Part shown: piece after piece, positions 50,712 through 59,020 of the stretch | Layout: each line of letters begins with the position of its first letter | How positions within the stretch are numbered: position 1 is the stretch's first letter | Source: Flavobacteriales bacterium | Lineage (GTDB): Bacteria; Bacteroidota; Bacteroidia; UBA10329 | Length of the DNA: 64,000 bases | Direction: 5' to 3' | NCBI GenBank assembly: GCA_016124845.1 | Contig: WGMW01000038.1 | Location: forward strand, 1-64,000 | Position numbers and translations under genes: made by a program | The notes under the pieces: generated by a model | Seen by the model: only the letters and a program-made list of their open reading frames with translations | Database searches by the model: none | Told to the model about the DNA's origin: nothing

Positions 50712-51155
50712 ATGAACAGTCGTGAAAATGTGGATGTCCTGCTTGTAGAAGACAGCGAGTATGATGCCGAAATGGCATTGATGTCGTTGGTGGACAATAA
50801 GGTATCCAACAACAACCTTTGGGTCAAGGATGGTGAACAAGCTTTGGAATACTTGTTCGGCAGCGACCAAGCAGAAGGGACAATATCAAAAAAGTGGCCC
50901 AAGCTCATTCTCTTGGACATTAAAATGCCAAAGGTCAACGGGCTTCAGGTACTGGAAGCCATTAGAACAGATGAGCGTACAAAACATATTCCTGTGGTCA
51001 TGCTCACTTCATCCAAAGAAAGTCGGGATCTGGCCATGAGCTATGATCTCGGAGTTAACAGCTACATTGTAAAGCCCGTTGAGTTCGACCGTTTTGAAAA
51101 AGCGGTGAGCGAGATCGGGCATTATTGGTTGAGCCTCAATCAACCTCGGGTATGA
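50712..51155 (+). CDS. Single-domain response regulator, Rcp1-like
   Basis: A 147-residue lone receiver. The acidic pocket opens VLLVEDSEYDAE, the phospho-acceptor is Asp69 in LLDIKMPKVNG, and Lys lies in NSYIVKPVEF. The layout with a GEQALEYLFG insert resembles Rcp1-type regulators paired with phytochrome or hybrid kinases. It has no output domain, so it may shuttle phosphate between the kinases and the receiver-phosphatases beside it. Confidence 0.87.
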   Translation: MNSRENVDVLLVEDSEYDAEMALMSLVDNKVSNNNLWVKDGEQALEYLFGSDQAEGTISKKWPKLILLDIKMPKVNGLQVLEAIRTDERTKHIPVVMLTSSKESRDLAMSYDLGVNSYIVKPVEFDRFEKAVSEIGHYWLSLNQPRV

Positions 51156-51193
51156 CATGATCTTATTTAGTTAAAGGAATTATTGGAACTGAA

Positions 51194-52852
51194 ATGAACA
51201 TTTTAAATGAAAACATCCGAGTGCTGTTGGTGGAAGACAGCCCGTCCGATGCGGAACTTATTCAGTTGATGCTGTTGGATGAGATGGACAATCTCGAATT
51301 CCACCGTGTTTATAGTGATGAGGATCTGAGGCGAAGTCTTGCCACGTTTGACCCTCAGATCATCATCTCCGATTATTCAATGCCTGGGTTCTCTGGTCTC
51401 GAAGCACTTTCCATCTGTCGAATGACCAAGCCCGATGCACCTTTCATTTTTGTTTCTGGCACCATTGGCGAGGAACGGGCTGTTGAAGCATTGAAGAACG
51501 GTGCAAGCGACTATGTATTGAAAAACAGTCTTTCGCGTCTGCCTCACGCTATTCGGCAGGCGGTGGTAATTCAAAGGGACAAACGCCAAAAAAAACGACA
51601 ACAGGAGGAATTGGCCCGCACATACGAGCTCCTCAATTCCATCTTCGACACCACCCACATGATGGTGGCCTACATGGACACGGATTTCAATTTCATACAG
51701 GTAAACCGTTCGTTTGCGGAGATGACCTCCCGATCACCTCAGTTCTACCTGGGAAAAAACTTCTTTGAGTTATTCCCAGATGACAGCAAAACAGAGATGT
51801 TCAGAGAAGTTGTCCAAACAGGCAAACCCCATTTCCAGTACATGGATTCCTCATTGGATGACGATGGGAATCGGGATCGGGATGCGTTCCGCTATTTTGA
51901 TTGGAGCATTGCCCCAACCAAAAGTTATGGTATGACAGAAGGTCTTGTGTTCACCTGTCTTGACATTACTGAACGGGTCAAACTACGTTCCGAACGGGAT
52001 GAGCTTTTACGGACGTTGGAAGAGCGGGTCATTCAGCGCACCGCAGAATTGAAAGGTGCTCTGGAACAATTGGCCACTTTTAAAAAGGACATCACAGATA
52101 GCATTACCTATGCAAAACGCATTCAAGATGCGTTCATCCCATCTCGGTCTGCTCGGGAATTCCATGTGGCCGATGCTTTTGTTATCGACCTTCCAAGAGA
52201 CATTCTGAGTGGTGATTTTCATTGGAGCTACCACAACACCTACACCGACAGCACATTTGTGGTCGTGGCCGATTGCACTGGTCATGGGATACCTGCCTCA
52301 TTGATGACCCTTTTGGCGGTTCAGCTTTTGGAGCAATCCTTGGTCGAATATCAGGCAAACCGTAGTCCTGCCCAAGTACTTCATGATATTGACGAATCCA
52401 TTATCAGTTTTCTCAATCAGGAGGATGAGTCCAAGATGATGAATGATGGGATGGAGATCGTCCTGTTCAGAATCGATCACAAACACCAAAAAGTAACGTA
52501 CGCCAGTGCAGGACGCCCTGTGTATCTGTTTTCCGATAGTGAACTGAAGCGCCTCCAATCATCCAAGGGGGCCGTTGGCGGAATTGTGAAGGGAAGACAG
52601 AAGAACTTCGAAGAATTTGAGCTCAGATACAAGAAAGGTGACCGCGTTTATGTATTCTCCGATGGGGTGGTCGATCAATTCGGTGGTGAAAGAGGAGGTA
52701 AGTTCCTGCGGAAACGCTTGGAGACCATGCTGACCGAACTACAGGAGTTTCCATTCTCAGAACACGCCAAGGTCATTTCGGACCAGTTGCAAGTTTGGAA
52801 AGGAAACCTTGAACAGGTTGATGATATTATCTTCCTTGGGATGGAGTTTTGA
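51194..52852 (+). CDS. Receiver-PAS-PP2C phosphatase 3
   Basis: A 552-residue protein. The receiver domain has Asp60 (SDYSMPGFSG) and Lys in SDYVLKNS. One PAS domain lies at about 145-265, then a coiled coil (TLEERVIQRTAELKGALEQ) and the SpoIIE-type PP2C domain with SGDFHW, ADCTGHGIPASLM, SDGVVDQFGG and QVDDIIFLG. The internal motif is DGMEI where the other two have DGMD. It is a paralogue of the two phosphatases upstream, and closes the cheR-led unit after a 38-base gap. Confidence 0.88.
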   Translation: MNILNENIRVLLVEDSPSDAELIQLMLLDEMDNLEFHRVYSDEDLRRSLATFDPQIIISDYSMPGFSGLEALSICRMTKPDAPFIFVSGTIGEERAVEALKNGASDYVLKNSLSRLPHAIRQAVVIQRDKRQKKRQQEELARTYELLNSIFDTTHMMVAYMDTDFNFIQVNRSFAEMTSRSPQFYLGKNFFELFPDDSKTEMFREVVQTGKPHFQYMDSSLDDDGNRDRDAFRYFDWSIAPTKSYGMTEGLVFTCLDITERVKLRSERDELLRTLEERVIQRTAELKGALEQLATFKKDITDSITYAKRIQDAFIPSRSAREFHVADAFVIDLPRDILSGDFHWSYHNTYTDSTFVVVADCTGHGIPASLMTLLAVQLLEQSLVEYQANRSPAQVLHDIDESIISFLNQEDESKMMNDGMEIVLFRIDHKHQKVTYASAGRPVYLFSDSELKRLQSSKGAVGGIVKGRQKNFEEFELRYKKGDRVYVFSDGVVDQFGGERGGKFLRKRLETMLTELQEFPFSEHAKVISDQLQVWKGNLEQVDDIIFLGMEF

Positions 52853-52960
52853 TTTAGGGACAGCTCGGTATAAAACCTGATGAATGAATGATAGGTGATT
52901 TGCTGACCCTCAGTCAAATGAACCGCGAATGCTTACTTTCGATTCGCTAAACAGACACCG

Positions 52961-54790
52961 ATGCTTCGATATCTATTTATTCTATTCGCTATTCCTTTTG
53001 TGGCCTTTGGGCAGGATGAACTTGAGCAAACGCATGTGGCCGCGCAGTTCGATACGCAGTTGAGCCGTGCCGAGCGCTTGGGGCTTCTTGAGAAATACGG
53101 CCTTTCGGATGTTTCGGACATTTCGGAGTTTCACTACAAGCCGTATGTGATCATTGCAAACGATGCGGTGGATGTGGATGCACTTCTGCTGAATCCTTCG
53201 GTGGAATTCATCAGCCTGGTGCACACCAATGCGAAGCATGAGTTTGTGACCTACCTGCCGAATTTCTTCGTGCATCTGCGCCAAGCAAGCGATCTGGAAC
53301 TGTTGGAGCGCGAGGCGGCCAAATTGGGTGTAGAAGTGGTTGGACCGAACCGCTACATGGAAAACATTATTGAACTGCGGACGACCAAGAACGGTGTGAA
53401 TCCCATTGAGGCGGTGAATGCGTTGAAAGCGACCGGCCTTTTTAGAACGGTGAGCCCGAACCTGATGCATACGGTGAGCGATTGTTCGGTGAACGACCCG
53501 CGCTACGACCGCCAGTGGAACCTGAAGAACGATGGAACGCCTACCCAAGGCAACGGCACGCCCGGAGCGGACATTGATGCGGAAGCTGCCTGGGCGGTAA
53601 CAACCGGAAGTTCGAATGTTCATATTGTAGTGGTGGACAGCGGTGTAGATACGCTGCATCCGGATCTGGAAGGGAAACTGCTGCCCGGTTTTGATGCAAT
53701 GGGCGACAGCACCAACGGCTACCCCACGCCAAATTATGACGAGGACGGCCACGGAACATGTTGCTCGGGCATTGCGGCAGCCAATACGAACAACGGCATC
53801 GGCATTGCGGGCATCTGCCAAGAGTGCATGGTCTATCCGGTACGCGTGTTCCATTACGAGACCATCCTTGGGCAAGTGCAACCATGGTCTGAAACACAGT
53901 TCTTCTTGGACGCGATGGGCTGGCAGACACAGGCGGACATTACGGTGTCATCGAACTCGTGGGGTGTGCCCGATCAGCTGTTGGCATTTTATCCGGGTTC
54001 TGATACGCTGATCAATGCGGTGATTGATGAGGTGGTTGACAATGGTCGCGGTGGCTTGGGCGTGCCGATGCTTTTTTCAAGCGGCAATGATGGAGTGACC
54101 GATACCATTCCTATTTGGCCTGCACGCTACGGAAAGACCATTGCGGTGGGCGCCACCAGCATGTGCGATGAACACAAAACGCCTACATCTTGCGATGGAG
54201 AGAACTGGTGGGCTGGCAACTGGGGCGAAGGATTGGATGTGAGTGCTCCGGGTGTGCGTGTCGCCACCATTGACATGATGGGAACGAACGGATTTTCGGT
54301 ATCGGAGTATTTCAACACCTTCAATGGCACTTCGGCTGCCTGTCCGAATGCTGCGGGCGTGATGGCGTTGATGCTATCTGAAACGCCTACGCTGCCGGAA
54401 TGGTTGGCGCGCAAGGCGCTGGGCCTGACGGCCGAACGGGTGGGCGACTACTGGTATGGCTACTGGAAAGAAGCGGGCAGTTGGTCGATGGAACTGGGTT
54501 ATGGTCGTGTGAACGCTTACCAGGCGGTAACGTATGGTGCTTCGGGTATTGCAGATGCGGACAATGAGACGCATACGATCGTGGAAACGCATGCGGACCG
54601 CCATGTGCTACGATTTGAAAAGAACACTTACCGTACGTGGTCGCTTATTGATATGAGTGGACGAATTGTGGCGAATGGGAACTCGAACAGTTCCATCGTT
54701 ATTTCGCATGCGGGACTTCCGACAGGTGTCTATGCTGTGCGCGTGGATGCTGGTGGGGCGGTGCAAACGGTGAAGGTGGTTGTGAATTGA
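52961..54790 (+). CDS. S8 subtilase with T9SS C-terminal tail
   Basis: A 609-residue exported serine protease. The signal peptide ends AFG. A prodomain-like region runs to about residue 180. The catalytic triad is Asp226 (VVVDSGVDTLHPDL), His264 (DGHGTCCSG) and Ser458 (NGTSAACPNAAG). The last ~75 residues form a type IX secretion sorting domain (YRTWSLIDMSGRIVANG... GVYAVRVD), so it should be secreted to the surface or medium. No T9SS machinery gene is in the window. Several Cys flank the active site. Confidence 0.9.
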   Translation: MLRYLFILFAIPFVAFGQDELEQTHVAAQFDTQLSRAERLGLLEKYGLSDVSDISEFHYKPYVIIANDAVDVDALLLNPSVEFISLVHTNAKHEFVTYLPNFFVHLRQASDLELLEREAAKLGVEVVGPNRYMENIIELRTTKNGVNPIEAVNALKATGLFRTVSPNLMHTVSDCSVNDPRYDRQWNLKNDGTPTQGNGTPGADIDAEAAWAVTTGSSNVHIVVVDSGVDTLHPDLEGKLLPGFDAMGDSTNGYPTPNYDEDGHGTCCSGIAAANTNNGIGIAGICQECMVYPVRVFHYETILGQVQPWSETQFFLDAMGWQTQADITVSSNSWGVPDQLLAFYPGSDTLINAVIDEVVDNGRGGLGVPMLFSSGNDGVTDTIPIWPARYGKTIAVGATSMCDEHKTPTSCDGENWWAGNWGEGLDVSAPGVRVATIDMMGTNGFSVSEYFNTFNGTSAACPNAAGVMALMLSETPTLPEWLARKALGLTAERVGDYWYGYWKEAGSWSMELGYGRVNAYQAVTYGASGIADADNETHTIVETHADRHVLRFEKNTYRTWSLIDMSGRIVANGNSNSSIVISHAGLPTGVYAVRVDAGGAVQTVKVVVN

Positions 54791-54825
54791 CCTCCCCCAA
54801 CCCCTCCTTTCCAGGAGGGGAGTTC
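54788..54825. repeat. C-rich hairpin element after the subtilase gene
   Basis: CCCCTCCT-TTCC-AGGAGGGG makes an 8-bp stem right after the stop. Same family as those at 427, 4314 and 58904. Confidence 0.5.
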
Positions 54826-54920
54826 TGAGTCCGAAACGAGTTTTGGGTGACGGGATTGACCTCTCCCGACCCTTCGCTTCACTCAGGGAAACAAGAAAAA
54901 AACGTTTGGGTTACTGGGAA

Positions 54921-55547
54921 TCAGAAGAGGCCGTGAATCTGGGCGTCTATCTGGTTGATGATCTTACCGAGGTCTTCGGGGTTCTCTGAGAAGTTATTCT
55001 CATCCACCTCCACTACCAGCAGGTTGCCTCTATCGTAGGTGCTGATCCATGCTTCGTAACGCTCGTTGAGGCGCTTGAGGTAATCTAAACGGATGGTCTC
55101 TTCATAAGCGCGGCCACGCTTCTGGATCTGGTTGACCAACGTTGGAATGGAAGCTCGCAGGTAGATCAACAGATCCGGTGGCCCGACAAATTCACTCATC
55201 AGACCGAACAACGACTGGTAGTTCTCATAGTCGCGGCTGGTCATAAGCCCCATGGCATGCAGGTTGGGCGCAAAGATGTACGCATCCTCAAAAATGGTAC
55301 GGTCCTGAATGACCGTTTTGTTGCCATTGCGGATCTCCATCACCTGACGGAACCGCGAGTTGAGGAAGTAAACCTGCAGGTTGAAGGACCAACGTTGCAT
55401 CTCCTCATAGAAGTCGTTCAGGTAAGGGTTGTCATCTGCGGCCTCGTAGTGCGCATCCCACTTGTAATGCTTGGAAAGCAAGCGCGTCAGCGTGGTTTTT
55501 CCCGCCCCGATGTTGCCTGCAACTGCTATGTGTTTCGGTTCTGCCAT
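54921..55547 (-). CDS. Deoxynucleoside kinase
   Basis: A 208-residue cytoplasmic kinase of the deoxyadenosine/deoxyguanosine kinase family. The P-loop GNIGAGKTT lies near residue 12. The DRT motif (IQDRTIFEDAYIFA) and a RGRAYE segment, the mobile Arg loop, are present. It phosphorylates deoxynucleosides for salvage. The start lies three bases beyond a perfectly spaced promoter (TTG-N19-TATTTTTG), so a near-leaderless message is likely. Confidence 0.9.
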   Translation of the reverse strand: MAEPKHIAVAGNIGAGKTTLTRLLSKHYKWDAHYEAADDNPYLNDFYEEMQRWSFNLQVYFLNSRFRQVMEIRNGNKTVIQDRTIFEDAYIFAPNLHAMGLMTSRDYENYQSLFGLMSEFVGPPDLLIYLRASIPTLVNQIQKRGRAYEETIRLDYLKRLNERYEAWISTYDRGNLLVVEVDENNFSENPEDLGKIINQIDAQIHGLF

Positions 55548-55554
55548 GGACGGT

Positions 55555-55584
55555 CAAAAATAGTAATTCGACATACGTTCCCAA
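55555..55584 (-). promoter_or_regulatory. Promoter of the deoxynucleoside kinase gene
   Basis: Minus-strand TTG (55584-55582), 19 bases, TATTTTTG (55562-55555). Both boxes are exact; the ATG begins eight bases below the box end. Confidence 0.75.
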
Positions 55585-55624
55585 CCAAAGAATGAGTTCA
55601 GGCCAGACAAGTTTTACACGGATT

Positions 55625-56419
55625 TTACTTTGTGAGTTCGTACACCAGAACGGCATCCTTCTGCAAAACGAAGAGCCTGTTCTTCTCGATGCTCACCGAC
55701 TCGAACTCTTGGACAGGAAGTTCGATCTCCGACTGTTCGAAATTGAGCAGGTCGTACTTCACCAACCGATCTTCAAACTCGAAGAAAATACCGTTGGGGC
55801 GCACTTGAATCCGCTCGGCACCTTTAATGGGAATGAGCTTGGAATACGTTCCGAACGAATCGAACACGAACACGCCATGGTCGGGGTCGTTCATGTAAAC
55901 CCAGCTGTCGGCCTCCACCATCTGATTGGGGTTGATCTCTGCCCCCACCAGCTGATTGACGTTCGCCACATCATTGGTAACCTTCAACCCTTGGTCGTAA
56001 CGCAACAAGCGGAAACTGACAGGGTCATACACCCAGAAGCCGTTATCGAACGATGTGCAGGCCAGTTGCACCAGTTCGAGTTGCAAGGTGTTCAGGTCCA
56101 CGCTGGGCTGGCTGCGGCTGAGCGTGTTGTCGAGAAACACGATGAGGCTGTAGGTGGGATAGAACAGCAACAGCTTCATCGGGTTGCGGGTGTCCAGTTG
56201 CGTGATGGCCCCACGGCTGAGGTCGCTGAACTGGTACTTCATTGTGCCATCTGGATAATACAGAAAGAGCTCATGGCCACGTGCGATGTACAATCGTCCA
56301 AGCACATCGCTGGTCATGTAATCGTAATGCCCTTCGATGGTCTTCACCAATCGCAACTCCTGCCCTGCTGAAAACAGCGGAAGCAAGAGGGAAAATGAAA
56401 GGACCAGACGCCAATGCAT
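55625..56419 (-). CDS. Exported protein, probable beta-propeller
   Basis: A protein of about 264 residues with a signal peptide (WRLVLSFSLLLPLFSAGQ). The rest is strand-rich with repeating VYDPxxF, WVYMNDPDHGVFVFD-type segments, suggestive of a small propeller. The family appears in many genomes of this phylum, to my recollection, without known function. The ATG at 56419 is chosen for the signal peptide; an in-frame ATG at 56491 also lies after a -7 box. Downstream lies the kinase gene on the same strand. Confidence 0.65.
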   Translation of the reverse strand: MHWRLVLSFSLLLPLFSAGQELRLVKTIEGHYDYMTSDVLGRLYIARGHELFLYYPDGTMKYQFSDLSRGAITQLDTRNPMKLLLFYPTYSLIVFLDNTLSRSQPSVDLNTLQLELVQLACTSFDNGFWVYDPVSFRLLRYDQGLKVTNDVANVNQLVGAEINPNQMVEADSWVYMNDPDHGVFVFDSFGTYSKLIPIKGAERIQVRPNGIFFEFEDRLVKYDLLNFEQSEIELPVQEFESVSIEKNRLFVLQKDAVLVYELTK

Positions 56420-56509
56420 GGAAACGAATCTACGCAATGCGTTGGCTTGTGGTGCTGGTTCGTGTTGATAAATCGGAATGGCCTCGGACATGATGGTACG
56501 TGTAATACT

Positions 56510-56517
56510 TACTTTTG
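56510..56517 (+). promoter_or_regulatory. -7 box TACTTTTG for the DUF5606 gene
   Basis: Exact box, 16 bases before the ATG at 56534. The divergent box (56520-56527) lies two bases away on the other strand. Confidence 0.5.
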
Positions 56518-56519
56518 AG

Positions 56520-56527
56520 CAAAATTA
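56520..56527 (-). promoter_or_regulatory. -7 box TAATTTTG for the propeller gene
   Basis: Minus-strand exact box, just past the opposite box of the DUF5606 gene. Only two bases separate the two boxes. Confidence 0.45.
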
Positions 56528-56533
56528 TTGCCA

Positions 56534-57073
56534 ATGAACCTTACTGGAATTCTTTCGATCGCGGGCTATCCAGGGCTTTTCAAGATGATCAGCCAAATGA
56601 AAAGCGGCCTTGTGGTCGAATCTATCGTAGATGGGAAACGCATGCCCGCCTACGCCACGCAGAAGATCCTTGCGCTGGAGGACATCAGCATTTACACGGA
56701 AGACGAAGACGTGCCGTTGGGCGAGGTTTTCGGGCTGATCTACAAAAAGACGGGAGGCAAAGCGGCCATCGACCCGAAGAAGGCATCATCCAAAGAACTG
56801 GGCGATTATTTGGCTTCGGTGCTACCGACCTACGACCGCGACCGCGTGTATCAGTCAGACATGAAGAAACTCTTTCAATGGTTCAACCTGATGGTTGAGA
56901 AAGGGCTGCTGGAAGAAGAAAAGGAAGAGACCGAGGAGAAGAAGGGCGAAGAGAAAGAGGCAAAGAAAAAGGCGGCTGCGCCAAAATCTGCCAAGCAGGA
57001 AAAGGCGGAAGCGCCCAAGCCAAAATCGGAGTCGAAGGGAAAGAAAGGTTCGACCAAAAAAGTGAAGAAATAA
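56534..57073 (+). CDS. DUF5606 domain protein
   Basis: A 179-residue protein. Residues 1-125 match DUF5606 (opening NLTGILSIAGYPGLFKMISQ... and YDRDRVYQSDMKKLFQW). A low-complexity Lys/Glu/Ala tail of about 60 residues follows, typical of the family. Function is unknown; RNA or protein binding through the tail is a guess. The ATG follows its own -7 box. The M3 peptidase gene begins eight bases after the stop, so they are probably cotranscribed. Confidence 0.8.
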   Translation: MNLTGILSIAGYPGLFKMISQMKSGLVVESIVDGKRMPAYATQKILALEDISIYTEDEDVPLGEVFGLIYKKTGGKAAIDPKKASSKELGDYLASVLPTYDRDRVYQSDMKKLFQWFNLMVEKGLLEEEKEETEEKKGEEKEAKKKAAAPKSAKQEKAEAPKPKSESKGKKGSTKKVKK

Positions 57074-57081
57074 AGCGTGCA

Positions 57082-58803
57082 ATGCAAAAGGAAGCAGTAA
57101 TACCCACCCGACCAATTAGAAAATACGTTCCAGAAACGTTCAAAGTAGAAAGTTGGGAAACGCTTCTACCGATGTTCGAAGAGCTGTCGGACCGCGCCCT
57201 GAACAGCGTTGAGGAACTGGAGGATTGGATCCACGATCTGAGCGAACTGGAAGCGGTGCTGAGCGAAGAAACTGCCTGGCGGTACATCCGCATGAGCATT
57301 GACACGACCAACGAGGAGTATGCGAAAGCATTTGATTTCATGGTTTCGGAGATCGACCCGAAGACCGCTCCTTATTCCGATAAATTCAATAAGAAACTGA
57401 TCGATTCTCCTTTCTGCAAGGAACTCGACCAAGAGAAATATGCCATCTTTCTGCGAAGCTTGAAAATGCAGATCAAGCTTTTCCGCGAGGAGAGCATTCC
57501 GCTGTTCACCACGTTGCAGCAGTTGCAACAGCGCTACGGCACCATTACGGGCGGCATGTGCATTGAGCATAATGGACAGCAGCTTACGTTGCAGATGGCC
57601 AACAGCTTTTTGAAGGAGACCGACCGCGAATTGCGGAAAGCGATCTATGAGAAGGTCAATGCGGCCCGTTTGGCCAAGTCGAAAGACCTGGATGTGCTGT
57701 TTACGGAGCTGATAAAGCTGCGCGACAAGGTGGCCAAGCAAGCCGATTATGCCAACTACCGCGATTACAAACTGGACGCGTTGGGTCGGTTCGATTATAC
57801 AACCGAGGACTGCTTCACCTTCCATAAGGCCATTCAGGCGGAGTGTGTTCCGTTGGTGAACCGAGTGGATGCGGAACGAAAAAGGCAATTGGGCCTTGAT
57901 AGCCTGAAACCTTACGATACGGATGTGGATCCATCGGGCAAGGCTGGTCTGAAGCCATTTAAGGATGAGCATGAGTTGATCAATCTTTCCATTGAGGCAT
58001 TCAGCCGCATCCGACCATATTATGGCGAGTGTCTGGAAACCATGCAGGCCATGGGCCACTTGGATCTTGGTTCGCGTTTAGGAAAAGCTCCAGGCGGATT
58101 CAACTATCCGCTGTACGAGATCGGTGTTCCGTTCATTTTCATGAATTCGGTGGGTTCGCTGCGCGATCTGATAACCATGGTGCATGAAGGTGGCCACGCG
58201 GTGCATTCGTTCTTGAGCAAAGATCTGGAGATCACCGCTTTCAAGAATCTTCCTTCAGAGGTGGCAGAACTTGCCAGCATGAGTATGGAGTTGCTTTCCA
58301 TCGATCAGTGGGATGTGTTCTTCGATAATGAAGAAGACCTGAACCGCGCGAAGAAGGAACATCTGGAAAAGATCATGGCCGTGTTGCCTTGGACAGCGAC
58401 CATCGATGCGTTCCAGCATTGGATCTACACCAACCCGACACATACGGAAGAAGAGCGTGCCGAGAATTGGCTGCGCATCAGCGGAGAACTCGGAAGCGAT
58501 GTGGTAGACTGGACAGGTTACGAAGATGCCCGCAAGTACCAATGGCAGAAGCAGTTGCATCTCTACGAAGTGCCGTTCTACTACATTGAATATGCCATTG
58601 CACAGCTTGGAGCGATTGCCGTTTGGAGAAACTACCGACAGAATCCTGAGAAGGCTTTGGATCAGTACGAGGCTGCGCTGAAACTCGGTTACACCAAGCC
58701 GATCAGTGAGATCTATGCTACGGCAGGCATTGAATTCAATTTCACGCAGGAATACGTGCGTGAACTGATGGAATTCGTTTGGGAGGAGTATTCCAAACTC
58801 TAA
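57082..58803 (+). CDS. M3-family oligoendopeptidase
   Basis: A 573-residue zinc peptidase of family M3 (PepF/Oligoendopeptidase F type). The zinc motif HEGGH lies at His368-His372 (MVHEGGHAVHSFL), with the third ligand expected in the SEVAELASMSME helix (about 25 residues on). It lacks a signal peptide and acts in the cytoplasm on peptides of moderate length. It follows the DUF5606 gene closely. A composite C-rich repeat follows the stop. Confidence 0.92.
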   Translation: MQKEAVIPTRPIRKYVPETFKVESWETLLPMFEELSDRALNSVEELEDWIHDLSELEAVLSEETAWRYIRMSIDTTNEEYAKAFDFMVSEIDPKTAPYSDKFNKKLIDSPFCKELDQEKYAIFLRSLKMQIKLFREESIPLFTTLQQLQQRYGTITGGMCIEHNGQQLTLQMANSFLKETDRELRKAIYEKVNAARLAKSKDLDVLFTELIKLRDKVAKQADYANYRDYKLDALGRFDYTTEDCFTFHKAIQAECVPLVNRVDAERKRQLGLDSLKPYDTDVDPSGKAGLKPFKDEHELINLSIEAFSRIRPYYGECLETMQAMGHLDLGSRLGKAPGGFNYPLYEIGVPFIFMNSVGSLRDLITMVHEGGHAVHSFLSKDLEITAFKNLPSEVAELASMSMELLSIDQWDVFFDNEEDLNRAKKEHLEKIMAVLPWTATIDAFQHWIYTNPTHTEEERAENWLRISGELGSDVVDWTGYEDARKYQWQKQLHLYEVPFYYIEYAIAQLGAIAVWRNYRQNPEKALDQYEAALKLGYTKPISEIYATAGIEFNFTQEYVRELMEFVWEEYSKL

Positions 58804-58815
58804 ATCACGTTTACT

Positions 58816-58867
58816 GACCCCCTCGCCACGCTTTTGGGGCGTGGCACTCCCCCTTTCAAGGGGGAGA
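58816..58867. repeat. Composite C-rich hairpin repeat, copy 2
   Basis: GACCCCCTCG, then a middle hairpin CCACGC-TTTTGGG-GCGTGG, then CTCCCCCTTTCAAGGGGGAG. The flanks match copy 1 but the middle stem differs. It lies just after the M3 peptidase gene. Confidence 0.6.
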
Positions 58868-58903
58868 GTGGCGCATTTCCCAAACGTTTAAACATGGTGA
58901 TAG

Positions 58904-58961
58904 CTCCCCCCTGGAAATTGCCTGCCCTGAGCCTGTCGAAGGGAGGGGTTGGGGGAGGTCA
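58904..58961. repeat. C-rich / CTGTCGAAGG composite element
   Basis: CTCCCCCCTGG, a CCTGAGCCTGTCGAAGG core, and GGAGGGGTTGGGGGAGG. It combines two dispersed repeat families. It fills the rest of the gap before the convergent DUF3078 gene. Confidence 0.45.
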
Positions 58962-59020
58962 AATTCCAATTTCACAAACGCTTTTCCCTTCCCTCATCAT
59001 GAGAGAGGATGGTTCTGCTA

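Noticed and set aside
54899-54920. Terminator after the deoxynucleoside kinase gene
   Set aside because: The bases after the stop contain no stable stem and no T-run on the minus strand.
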